Shown one piece after another: positions 1-11,660 of a stretch of DNA of 64,000 bases. The notes under the pieces were generated by a model. That model searched no databases, was not told where the DNA came from, and worked only from the letters and a program-made list of their open reading frames with translations. A program made the position numbers and the translations under genes. The stretch is from contig NC_133292.1 in the NCBI RefSeq assembly GCF_005239225.2, forward strand, positions 5,118,985-5,182,984, written 5' to 3'. The stretch's first letter is position 1. Every line of letters begins with the position of its first letter. This DNA is from Populus alba. Lineage: Eukaryota; Streptophyta; Magnoliopsida; Malpighiales; Salicaceae.

Positions 1-472
1 GTGATCAATGTATATTTTTTGTTTTTAAACAAATCGAAGAAGGAAGCTTTATCTCTCTCGAGACAAGAAAACCGGTTCAGCCCCGGATTGATGAATAATC
101 GGGGCGTGTTTCTGAAGTTGAAAAGCAACAGATGGTGATGGTAATGGTGATGGTGATTGGACCTGGCAACTTGCAAGTGGTTAGGGTAAGTCCAAAATAA
201 GCTGTCACAAGCAAGTAGCTTTTCGCGGTGGATGGCCCTCCTGGTTATTGAGGTCGAGGGATAAGAAAATGAAAGCGATGGAGGATTTGGCGGAAGATCC
301 ATGGCCATCCAACCACCATTATAGGAGAGAGAGAAAGCAAATGGGTTTGTGTTTTGGGACAACAACTATTCCAAGATCGCAGTTCTGCCTCTTGCCTCCG
401 CACATGTCCTCCAAATATAAACACAGTAAAGTTCTGGTGGGGTCGGAGGATGATGTACTGTTAAAAAAAAGT

Positions 473-630
473 ATTATTATGGTTATTTTTTAAAATAATT
501 TTTATTTAGAAATATATTAAAATAATATTTTTTATTTTTAAAAAATTATTTTTTTATATTAGCATATTAAAATAATTTAAAAATATTAATTAAATTTTTT
601 TAATATTTTTGAAATATAAAAATAAACAGC
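473..630. repeat. MITE-like T/A-rich inverted-repeat element
   Basis: One copy of a short dispersed element. Its left half is TTTTTAAAATAATTTTTATT-like, its centre reads ATATTAAAATAATATTTTTT, and its right half is roughly the reverse complement of the left. The same architecture recurs more than twenty times in this window. Boundaries are approximate and no target duplication was identified for this copy. Confidence 0.4.
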
Positions 631-1379
631 ACGTTAAGCTTGGAAGAGGGGAATATGGGAATAAAGTTTATTAAATGAGTTGACTTGCATGCACCTGTAA
701 AAAAGAGGTCCTTCAACTACCTTTGGCCACCATGAGAGGAGAAAAAGAGGAGGAAAAGATGTGTTTCTTTTTCCTGGTGCGAGTCAGATTTCATTTTTTT
801 TTTTTTGTTTTTTTGTCTCTGCCCATCTTTCAGATTCAATGGACCTTGTGGATTATATTTCTCGTTCAATGGATATTTAAATGGAAAGAAAACCTCCTTG
901 CGTAGCTCCATGCTCAAGGTTCAACGAATGTTCTTTAACAAGGAAAATATTATTTTTAATAAATTTAATATGCTGATGTAAAGATTTAGAGTATTTCAGA
1001 ATATTTATCACACGTACGCCTTCCTAGAATAATGAGAGTGCCAAAGCGATCGGTTTCAAAATATTTCAAAGCTTCGAACAATCCAGTTAATTCGATTCCC
1101 TTATCTCAATAATTTGCACTTCGACACGTGCCGGATAAATGCAGGTTTCACGTGCTTCAGTTGGGGTCATCCTTGTGTAATTTTCCGCATTTATTTTTAT
1201 TTTTAAAAGTATTTTAAAAAAATTTAAATTTTTATTTTTCAACCTAGTCTCTTGTTATTATTTTTTCATTTAGTTTTTCATATCATATTCAATCTTATTG
1301 TTTTAATTACTATTTATTTTATTTTTTAGTTTTGGATGATTATGAATTTTACTTTGTGATTTTTTTGTATTTACTTTTT

Positions 1380-1760
1380 AGGAATAATCTTGGTTTCATG
1401 ACCAAGTCACAACTTTCAAATACTAGCATAATTTATTTTCATTCTTTTTTTCAAGTTTTTTTTAAATGATTTTTTTTTAATTTTATCATTTAATATTAGA
1501 TTATTAGGTCTTGAATTTCATGATTTTTTTTTTATTATTATTTATATGAGATTGTCTCGATCCCATATTTAGGAATAATCTTGGTTTCATGACCAAGTCA
1601 CAACTTTCAAATACTAGCATAATTTATCTTCATTCTTTTTTTCAAGTTTTTTTTAAATAATTTTTTTTTTAATTTTATCATTTAGTATTAGATTATTAGG
1701 TCTTGAATTTCATGATTTTTTTATTATTATTATTTATATGAGATTGTCTCGATCTCATAT
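1380..1760. repeat. direct tandem duplication, period 191 bp
   Basis: Two adjacent copies of a unit that begins GGAATAATCTTGGTTTCATG (1381 and 1572) and ends with a GAGATTGTCTCGATC(C/T)CATAT segment (about 1548-1568 and 1739-1759). The copies differ by a few substitutions and by small length changes in poly(T) tracts. The phrase 'TTGGTTTCATGACC' resembles the degenerate family at 54960-55760, so this is probably a piece of the same repeat. Confidence 0.75.
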
Positions 1761-4243
1761 CTTAGATCATAGGTTAGTCGGGTTAACTCGAGTAAATTTA
1801 GTTTTTTTATTTTTTTAATTATAATTATAATGTGTAAGCAAGTGTATAGGTTTGAAAATAAAATGCCAAGACAAAAACCTACGTGATCCAGTGAAAAGAG
1901 AGGCAGGGGTCCCTGAGTTATACAATTAAGTGGGTTTGTCTGAAAATAAGGGATTGTTTGATGCATGAATTTATCTTACACGTTTCATTTTTTTCTCGTT
2001 CAGTAGTTGTTATTGTTTATTTTTTAAAAATTTATCTTTAACACTAACCTCTCAAAGCAATTTAAAATCATAAAAAAAAAAAATCTTCATAGATGCTTTT
2101 TAAATGGAAAAAACAAACACACCGTTAACTTTATGGAGCAAAACACAAACTGATATCTTTTAATATATTTTATGATTTTTATGATTTCATCTAGCGTGTA
2201 GTTAGGAAAAGGGAGTGGAAATTAACTTTGGTTCAAAGTACAAAGTTGTACTTCTTGTTAAAAAAATGTATTTCTGTTTAAAAATATGACTTTTTTGAGA
2301 TAAAGAATTCGAGGTGAGTAAAATCCGACATAATTAATTGAGATCGATAGAGCGATATTGTGTGTTGTGGTAGCATTTATTTTTAATATTTTTAATAAGT
2401 TATGATGTTGAAAATAATATAACTTGTTGAAATTTTGTTTGTTTTTTAAATTATACTATTGTGAATAATATAAATATAAAAAATCTTAAGTGGTTATATT
2501 GTTGAAAACAGTGTAATTTATTAAACTCTTTTAGTAAATTATGTTGTTCCGAAAAATATAACCTTTATATTTTTTGTAAAAAAATACTAGATTTACTCGG
2601 ATAACGTAGCATAGCAGCTTCGTTATTTGCTCGGATATTGCTTTTTGGCCATGCTAATTTGATAGATACTAGATATTTGAGTTTCACTCTATTGTAGGTC
2701 ATCATTTTTTTTTTTCAAATATAGAGAGATAGACTATTTTAATGTATTTTTTTATATATAAAAATAAAATCTATAAAGAAAAATTTATTTGGATATCTAA
2801 TTAAATATATCGATAATTATCAGTGCCAACAAACAAAAAAATATTTGTTAATAATAACTAAATAAATAAAATAAATAAAATAAATATAAATATTTATTTG
2901 TTCATCTAGTAAGTTTGTTTATTAAAAATCATTAAAAGATAATAAAAAATAAATTTTTTTTATAAAATTGAGTTAATAAAATAAAAGGAAAAGAAATATT
3001 ATCCAATGCTAAATATATAAAAAAATATAATTTTAAAATAAATATTTTTTATAAAATAAAGTATATGTATAGAAAATAAAAGAAATCTTCAAAAAATAAA
3101 TGCAAAATAAAACATTTTAAAAAAAATTTACGACCCTCCCTTCTAGCCCATAGAGTTGGATTACTTAAAGGATCGTGCATTTTTTTTTTTTATCAAACAT
3201 CCTTGTAAATACTTTGGGTATTTATAATTGTGATAATAATTATTTTTAAAATATTTTTTATTTAAAAATATATTAAAATAAATATATATTTTTAATTGTT
3301 TTTAAATTTATACCTGGTATCAAAATGATTCACAAACAATAAAAAATTTAATTTAAAGAAAAACAATTCAGATTTTAACAAAAATAAAATTAAAACTCAA
3401 TGTCAAGCACCCCCGGTGTTAAAGTAGCAACAGCAAAACAATAATAATAAAAAAATAAAAAATGACCTTTAATGATTCCTTATATAGAATATATAAAAAG
3501 AAATTTATAATTATAAAAGAGTACCAGTCATATTCTATTAGTTCCTTTTAAAATTTACTTAAAAAAAAACATAAATATAAATAGGAAAAAAATATATCAG
3601 GTGGACATATTCTTTATTGCTTTTAAGAGTAATTGATTTTATTATCTCAATTTTTTATATTTGTCTATTTCTTCTATTTCTTTAAAGCAACGAAGCTCAC
3701 AACCAATAGGAACTATTTAGTTACTCTATTAGCATTATAATTTCTCTTTTATTTGTATTTAGTTTTTAAGAATTATTTATAATTCTATAAACTTAGGATA
3801 TTTTTGTGATTATGGTTGAGGTTGTATTTTAAAATATTTTTATCTAAAAATAAATTGAAATAATATATATATATATATATTAAATTTATTTTTAATACCA
3901 GTATATTAAAATAATTTATTTATTTTAAAAATAAATAAATTTTAAACGATTAACGTTTTGCCGCGCTGGTAAACTCACCATTAATCCACTAATTTATCAT
4001 CCTAAGAGATCATTGGTTGTCCGAAACAATAAGAGAAAAATGTGTGGTGGTGAGGGCTTGCAAGGTCATCCTAAAATGGTAATTAATTAAAAAGACATCC
4101 AAAACCAAATCTATCACCTTATCAAATACAATCTTCTCATATTCCATCCTCAATTAACACCCAAAAAGCAAAGACACTGACTCCTGCCATCCCCTCTCCC
4201 CTGTCATTGTTGCTCCGTATGACATGCTTCAGTGGGCACAGCA

Positions 4244-4296
4244 TCTCTCTCTCTCTCTCCCTCTCTACGCCTGAGAAGAAGAAGAAGAAGAAGAAG
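4244..4296. repeat. (CT)n followed by (GAA)n upstream of the SMXL gene
   Basis: A CT-dinucleotide run (about 4244-4266) is followed by a run of GAA triplets (about 4273-4296), roughly 290 bases before the SMXL start codon. Pyrimidine-rich CT tracts are common in plant core promoters and 5' leaders, so this could be promoter or untranslated leader. That role is inferred from position only. Confidence 0.6.
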
Positions 4297-4581
4297 AGTG
4301 GAGGTAAATAAAACCCACGAGAAGAAGAGAATCTATGCCGAGACTCAACGGTGAGTTTTCTTTTGTTCCATTGCTTAACTAACCGGACCCACACGCCCAG
4401 ACTCGACTCCACCTCACCTCTCCCCACCCTCTTCATCAATAAATAATTCATAAAGCTGTTGAAGTAAACAACACCTTGTCCTATTTTTTATTACAACCTT
4501 AAAAGCATAAAGAAAATTCAGACCTTATCTTCCTCAATATATACACATATACACGCACAGGTCTCTGTCGGCTAGCCGGCG

Positions 4582-7500
4582 ATGCCGACGCCTGTAGGCG
4601 TAGCGAGGCAATGCTTGACAGAGGATGCGGCGCGTGCTCTAGACGAGGCCGTTGCGGTGGCGCGTCGAAGAAGCCACTCCCAGACGACCTCTCTGCACGC
4701 TGTCTCTGCTCTGCTAGCTCTCCCTGCCTCAACTCTCAAGAACGCCTGCTCACGTACCACCACGAGCGCGTACTCCTCGCGCCGCCAGTTTCACGTCCTC
4801 GACCTATGCGTTGGCGTCTCTCTAGACCGGTTACCATCTTCGAAGACGCTCGAGGAGGACCCGCCAATATCGAACTCCCTGATGGCAGCGATCAAACGGT
4901 CACAGGCGAATCAACGCAGACACCCTGATAATTTTCATATGCACCAAATACACTGTAACCAGCAAGCGGCGTCGGTTTTGAAAGTTGAAATGAAACATTT
5001 CATTTTATCGATTTTGGATGATCCGATTGTGAGTCGCGTATTTGGGGAAGCCGGGTTTAGGAGTTGTGATATAAAGATGGCAATAGTTCACCCGCCGGTT
5101 ATTCAAAGATCGAAATTCTCACGGGCCGGATGTGCCCCCGTATTTCTATGTAATTTACCAGGCTCGAATAATACAGTTCCGGGGCGACCACCCGGGTTTA
5201 GTTTTCCGTTTAGTAGTGGGCTTGATGATGATGTTGGAGATGATGATGTTTGTAGGAGAATTGGGGAGGCTTTAGTGAGGAGAGAAGGGAAGGGAAGAAA
5301 CTTACTACTTGTCGGGGTTTATGCAAGTAATGCTTTAAAGGGTTTTGTTGATAGTGTAAATAAAGATAACAAAGGAGGCGTTTTGCCTAGTGAGATTAGT
5401 GGGGTGAGTGTAATTAGCGTTGAAGATGAGGTTATTCATTTTGTTAGTGAAGGAGGGGGAGACAAAGAGAAGATGAGGTTGAAGTTTGACGAGTTGGGTC
5501 AGGAATTGGAGCGGTGTTCGGGTCCGGGGATTGTTGTGAACATTGGAGATCTCAAGGTTTTGGTTGGTGAAAATGTGTGTAGGGATGCTTTGAGTTATTT
5601 AGTTTCGAAATTGACGGGTTTATTGGAGGGTTTTAGGGAGAAAATCTGGTTGGTGGGAGCTGCAGATAGTTATGACACATATTTGAAGTCTGTAGGGCGG
5701 TTTTCCGGTGTGGAAAAGGATTGGGATCTTCGGATTCTGCCTATTACTTCTTATAAGAGTCCCACTGGAGGTTTTGGCACGAAATCGAGGTGAGTAGTTT
5801 TATCCTGTGATAGCTCTCTTTTTTTCTTACGTCAAAAGCAGAAAATAATGTTATGCTTTCGTTGGATATTTTTTAAAATTTGGATGCAAGAATTTCTATG
5901 CAGGGTGGTGGAGTCTAGGTTTGATTTGTGCATTTCTTATGGTAGCGTACTGTAGGAAGAAGATAGGGGAAAGGATATGGCGGAAAAGGATTGGCCTGAA
6001 TTTGATATTTTTATTTTATTTGTTAATGATTGTTTCCATGAGCCAGAGTTTGCTGCTGTTTTAGACTTATTTACTCGTGTTCTAATTTGTTATCTTGATT
6101 GCATTAGCAGATGCATTTTCTAAGCTTTTTCTTTACATAATCTTTTTTGGCTACTACGTGGTTCTATTCCTGTGTGCTTGTTGTTAGTTATATTGCTTAT
6201 GTGCCAAGTATTACCATGTTCAAATGGCACTTATTCTTGCTACCGAAGCATTATTCTTGTTCCATGAAGTCAAATTTAGTGTCGATCTTTTTACTTGTGG
6301 TTATATTTTTCATTTTTATCTTTTTGTTGAAAATGAGATATGTTAATGGCTAGTGATATTCAAAAATCAATTATGCAAATATGTATGCTGTGCATACAGT
6401 TTAGCTTCTGACCATCTTTTACCCATTCAATCTCACAGTTACCTGCTCATGACACTTACAGCTTGTTGGGGTCTTTTGTTCCGTTTGGTGGGTTCTTTTC
6501 TACCCCATCTGATTTCAAAATTCCATCAAACAGCATAAACCAGCCAATCACTCGTTGTCACCTTTGCAATGCAAAGTATGAGCAAGATGTTGCTGCTATT
6601 CTGAAGATGGGACCAACAATATCAGTTGCTGAACAGTGCTCAGAGAACTTACCTTCTTCGCTACAAATGGCTGAACTTGACACGAGAAAGGCAGTGGACA
6701 TGGTCAAGGTGTGTTACTCCGTGGTTGCAAATCTTTGACTTAGCTCACCATGCACACACAGCACACTATGTATTTTCTTTTTTTCTTTGGTATTAGTGGC
6801 AATATTTATGGAAGCGTGTGCTTCATCTTCAGTGCAGACCAAAGATGACGGTGCTTCATTGAATGCTAAAATTTTGGGTCTGCAAAATAGATGGGATGAT
6901 ATTTGTCAACGTCTCCATCATGCTCAGCCATTCTCCAAATTTGATGTTTCCCAAGCCACATCCCAGGCCGCCATTGCTGAGGGTTTTCAGTACCTAACAG
7001 ATAGGAAAGAGAGCAGAAGCAATAGTAGCAGCAGAGATTCATCACTAAATGATAATCAATGTGCATATCTAAATCTTGGCGTTTGCTTGGACAAGCAAAA
7101 GATCTTACCAGGGAGATACTGTGCGGTTTCTGAAGTTGAGAATATTAATCACCAATCTAAGCTACTTGAAGAAGCTCCAAGATGTCAGCAACAAGAGAAA
7201 GAGAGCCCTTGGTTTACCCCTAACCCCATGGCCAATGTGAGTCTGCCCACTGACAGGACATCATCTTTTTCTGTCACTTCTGTAACCACAGATTTGGGGT
7301 TGGGAACACTTTATGCACCAAGCACTCGAGAACTGATTACTACAAAATTATGTAACCCTAGGGAGCATCAGGAGCACTTCTCAGGTTCCAGTTCTGTGGA
7401 GTATGATGACAATACTTTACTTCAAATTGCACAATCTTCTTCCTGCTCTGGCCCTTCTTCAGGAGGGCAATTTAATTTAAGAAATTTCAAATCAGTGATG

Positions 7501-8727
7501 AGAGCTCTTTCTGAACAAGTTGGCTGGCAAGATAGAGCCACGCTTGCTATTAGCGAAGCTGTATCCCGCTGCAAAGCTGGACATGGAAGACACCATGGTT
7601 CAAATTCCAAAGGAGATATATCGTTTGCTTTCCTTGGACCTGACAGAATTGGAAAGAAAAAAATCGCATCAGCACTTGCTGTGGTAATGTTTGGCAGTAT
7701 CCAAAGCCTCATCTCCGTGGATTTGGGCTCCCATGGTAAGGTTAACTCATCAAACTCAATGCTTGAAAGCCAAGAATTAGATGATGATGAATTAGGGAGG
7801 TCGACAACTTTTGTTGATTATATTGCCTCGAAGTTGAGCAAGAAACCCCATTCGTTAATCTTTCTTGAAAATGTTGACAAGGCTGATCCTTTGGTCCAAA
7901 ATAGCTTGTCCCGCGCTTTGAGGACTGGTAAATTTCCAGATTCACGTGGAAGAGAAGTTAGCACCAACAGTACAATTTTTGTGGCAACCTCAACAATCAC
8001 AGTAGGTAATACAAACTTACTCTCAGAGAAAGAAACCATTAGGTTTTCTGAGGAAATGATACTCGGAGCTAAAAGCTGGCAAATGCAAATATTAGTGGAA
8101 CATGTTGCAGAGGTTGCCACTAAAAGCAGTCAAATGAAGGTTAGGATTTCAAGAGAAGTAACCTCTGCAGTCTCATCTGGAAATAAAAGAAAACTAGATG
8201 TAACCAGTGACTCTATTGAGCAGGAAAGCACCTGCGAGTCTAGCAAACGGGCCCATAAGGCATTGCGATCCTATCTGGATTTGAATCTTCCTGTAGAAGA
8301 TACAGGAGAGTGTGCCAACTGCAGCGACAATGACAGTGACTCTATTTCTGAAAGCTCACAAGCTTGGTTGGAATATTTTTCTGATCAAGTGGATGAAAAG
8401 GTGGTATTCAAGCCATTTGATTTTGATTCTCTTGCTGAGAAGACAACGAAGGAAATCAGCAAACAATGTCAGAGGGTATTCGGATCTGAGGTATTGCTGG
8501 AGGTTGATCATGAAGTCATGGTACAAATACTTGCAGCTTCTTGGTTGTCTGAGAAGAAGAGAGCAATGGAGGATTGGATTGAAGAGGTTGTTGGGAGAGG
8601 GTTCAGTGAAGCCAAGCAGAAATCCCAAGCTGGTGCCCAGTGTATTGTAAAGCTAGTTAGTTGTAAAGGCCTTGTGGTGAAGGAGCAAGCTCCTGGAATA
8701 TGTCTGCCTTCAAGAATAAATCCGTGA
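4582..8727 (+). CDS. SMXL6/7/8: SMXL6/7/8 (D53) type strigolactone-signalling repressor, double Clp-N / P-loop NTPase-like protein
   Basis: Three exons: 4582-5789, 6462-6708, 6838-8727 (GT-AG introns, phases 2 and 0), giving 1114 residues, the usual size for D53-clade proteins. The N-terminus MPTPVGVARQCLTEDAARAL starts the double Clp-N region (about residues 1-165). Exon 2 encodes the family segment GSFVPFGGFFSTPSDF. Exon 3 carries the degenerate ClpB-like D2 domain (FLGPDRIGKKKIASAL, then IFLENVDKAD and GREVS) and an EAR motif LDLNLP at residues 965-970. The family acts in the nucleus with TOPLESS co-repressors and is degraded through D14 and MAX2/D3 when strigolactone is perceived. Where family members usually have RGKT before VVDYIA, this protein reads R806-S-T-T before FVDYIA, which may weaken hormone-induced turnover. 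Family assignment is secure; the choice among SMXL6, 7 and 8 is not possible here. Confidence 0.95.
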
Positions 8728-9930
8728 ACTGATTTTTTTACTGACGAGTGTTTCTTGTAATTATATGTATAGTAGCATATAGCTCTAGTATCTGGAAAGC
8801 CCTTTTGGTCAATTGATCCCAGAATCTTTTTTGTGCAGCTATCATTGGGCAACTTTTTATAAAAACTTCTTTTTTTATATATATTTTGTGGAAGAAAAGG
8901 GGATGCCTCCTCGTAGTTGGCCCTTCACTTGCCAAAGCAGTTTCAACTATCAACCATGCCATACTTGAAATACAATTAGAAATGACAGAAGTTCTCCAAA
9001 AAACAAGTGTATGTCGAGAATTTCTTAAAAACACAAGAACAAGTTGATGGATTTTCCTGCATGTATCATGTCAGTATTTCAACTTGTCTAGTGCGCCAGG
9101 TAGTGACTCCACCATCAAGTAGAGAGAGGTTCAGGTGTGCAGCACCATTCCATGTGCTAATGATAGCTACTGTGATAACAGTGGTAGAGATGGTTGATTT
9201 TGCTTCAGGTTTGCCCGGCAATAGGGCAAAAGGCAAATATGGATGAAAAGATTCAAGACTTTGAACTATTTATTCCATCTGTTAGGCCCAACCAAACTAT
9301 CCATCTCCTTCAACACACACACAAACATTGTATTTGCAGCTATGGTGAATGAACAGAAAAGGCTTGGCATCATTTATAAATTATCAGAAAAACTTTCCTC
9401 CCTTCCTCCTGGAGGATTCAAAGCTCGGAAGATTTATCCCCATTTGAAGATCGCAGGCTTGCAGCAGGGTGAGTTCAGACTCACTCACCATCATGTAGAG
9501 CTGGCCTGTCTAGAACAAAGACAAGCAGGCCCAAACTAATTGGAAGTATTATATTTGAAAGCTCCTGTTTGCCTTTGTTTTCTCTGCTAGATAGTTGAAA
9601 GCGTTACAACCTATAGCTCACTGTATCAACATCCAAAACCCTAACGGTGTTAGGAGAGTCCAGAGCGCACTGCCACCTTAATGGGGGCAGCGTGACAAGC
9701 TCCCTTTGTCTGCATGTTTTTTTTTTTTTTTTTTTTTTTCCACTCCCGAAATTTTGTGTTATGTGATGGGTTTTGGGTTCTCAGTGATCACTTCTTCCGT
9801 ATTTCGTGAATATTTATTTATGCAGCAGTGCCCATTACCTTTTTCCACCCTTCCGCTATTAAAGTTGATTTATGCATCGTGACGTGTATTTTCCACTTTG
9901 AAATGCCCATTGCAGACAAAAAATAAACAA
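8728..9930. other. 3' flank of SMXL and a higher-complexity non-coding island
   Basis: The first 100-200 bases are probably the SMXL 3'UTR. From about 8880 to 9720 the composition is much less AT-rich than the surrounding intergenic DNA, but the ORFs (longest 98 codons) show no recognisable domain, splice pattern or homology to families I know. The island ends in a poly(T) run at about 9719-9740. It may be a decayed gene, a lncRNA or a retroposed antisense transcript. I cannot decide. Confidence 0.4.
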
Positions 9931-9933
9931 TAC

Positions 9934-9966
9934 AAGAAGAAGAAGAAGAAGAAGAAGAAGAAGAAG
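9934..9966. repeat. (AAG)11 microsatellite
   Basis: Eleven uninterrupted AAG triplets. It lies in intergenic sequence, so no protein effect is expected. Confidence 0.95.
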
Positions 9967-10582
9967 GATCTGGAATCACACTGTAAATTGATTGACAGGT
10001 TGACAATGGAACGAGGTGGGATGAGCCATTATTATGACGTGTACACTGATTTAAATATATTTTTTTATTAAATAAAATAAATAATGCTAATGACATGTAT
10101 TTGTTCAATATATTATGAGATAATTTTTATTTAATATTAGTTTATAGCTAACATTGCTTCTCCTTGTCATCTAGTTTTGAAATATGCAGTCGCTAATGAG
10201 CTCATAGTGCGTATGATAATAAAGTGCAGAGTATTTTTTAAAATTATATTTTTTATATATATTTTGTATTAACACATTAAATTATCATAAAAAAATTAAA
10301 AAACATGAATTTAATATTTTTTTTTGGATAAAAAATAATTTAAAAACACTTTAAAAAACAAAAACAAACACCCTTCTAATTCAAGTTAAAATAAACGACA
10401 GGAACAATTCAAATGCATTCTCATGGTTTTTCTCTTTTGGAAAATTAGTGTTCGTCCGTTACAAATTCTGAGTAATTTCTTCTTCTTGTTTCTTTTATAA
10501 TTTCTGAGTAATTTCTCTTAAATCTAATCCGGAAAGCTGGATTATGGGTTAGTTGGATTAACGTAATTAACCCATACTTTAA

Positions 10583-10625
<43 letters not shown>

Positions 10626-11029
10626 TGATGTTGTGGGTCAGTAAGTCAATGCGTCAACGTGCCTAGCTAGCTAGGCTGAATTTAATAACTATAATTATAT
10701 ATTTATAATTTTATACACATAAATCTCACATGTTATGATGATACTAAATGGAAACTGAGGTTTGATTAAATATTAATAGGAAGACTCGGTGAAGGACGTG
10801 TTTAACAAGCTTTTTACAGATTGTTTTAAGTATTTTTAAACTTTTAATTCAAGGAAAAAATATAAGTATATCGATTCAAAATATAATTTTTTTAAATAAA
10901 AAATTGTTACAGTTAATCAAAATTTTAAAATTTGAGCCTTTTAAATTATAAATTCTAAATTAAACTACATTTCTTCTTTAAAAAAAACATTGATTTGAAT
11001 TATTATTTTTTTACCAAACATATTTTAAG

Positions 11030-11230
11030 GCCGTTTTAGTGTGTGTTTAGTAGTATGGATGTTATTGCTTTTTAAAAATGTTTTTCACTAAGAAAAGCAT
11101 GTCAATAATATTTTTTTATTTTTAAAAATTATTTTTAAGATCAAGCACATTAAAATGATTTTAAAACATCATAAATATATTATTTAAAAAAAATTAAAAA
11201 TATTTTTAAAATGCATGCCAAACAAGCTTT
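11030..11230. repeat. MITE-like inverted-repeat element
   Basis: Starts near GTGTGTTTAGTAGTATGGAT and GCTTTTTAAAAATGTTTTTC, has the family centre, and ends near TTAAAATGCATGCCAAACA. The GTTTAG/CCAAAC ends match the better-preserved copy at 47135-47315 in inverted orientation. Boundaries are approximate. Confidence 0.45.
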
Positions 11231-11269
11231 AATATACTATTATAATGAAAAGTATCAAATCCTTGATTT

Positions 11270-11660
11270 TGTTTGGACAGAAGACTATCTATCGATGCTG
11301 TAACCACCAATGGAGAGGAGGGTTTGGTAAGAAAATTCTAAAATGAGCATTCTCCGTCGTCATCCTGCCTGTGCTTGTGGCCCAGTGGACTGTGGGTTTT
11401 GGTAGAAGCTAGCTTCTTGGAGTTTTCCGTCCACGGAACCCCGGGAGAAAAAGTCCGAGGCGGCTGGCTAAAAAAGTTACCAAGTAACAGTGAGGCAGAA
11501 TAGCCATTCAAAACCTGCAGCGTGGCAAAGCCAAACTGATGTACTTTTCTGACTTTTCAGCTGCATGCCAAGGACCATCCTGATTGGTGAACTAAGCAGT
11601 GATGTCATATTTATATTAAAGCTCACCTTTTAATTCCGTTCGACCCATCAATCTCTGTTT
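11270..11660. other. less AT-rich island with promoter-like content
   Basis: Roughly 390 bases of ordinary composition between AT-rich elements. It includes a stretch ATATTTATATTAAAGCTCAC (about 11609-11628) that could serve as a TATA region followed by a pyrimidine-rich segment, but no convincing ORF follows: the next 200 bases are MITE-like sequence. A promoter or 5' leader cut off by an insertion is one explanation; a non-coding RNA is another. Confidence 0.3.

Larger units (their letters stand above)
1..4240. other. intergenic region, AT-rich, no gene recognised
   Basis: No protein-coding gene is recognisable here. The first 470 bases are less AT-rich and include short GGTGAT-type repeats near 132-160 and one 81-codon ORF at 248-493 without recognisable motifs. 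A tandem duplication (1380-1760) is listed separately. Short T/A-rich inverted-repeat elements of the family seen throughout the window occur at about 473-630, 3225-3410 and 3812-3950. The last of these contains an (AT)n run at about 3866-3881. Confidence 0.6.

Noticed and set aside
4538..4543. TATATA 39 bases before the SMXL start codon as TATA box
   Set aside because: It would leave almost no 5' leader; the real promoter is probably upstream of the CT/GAA tracts.
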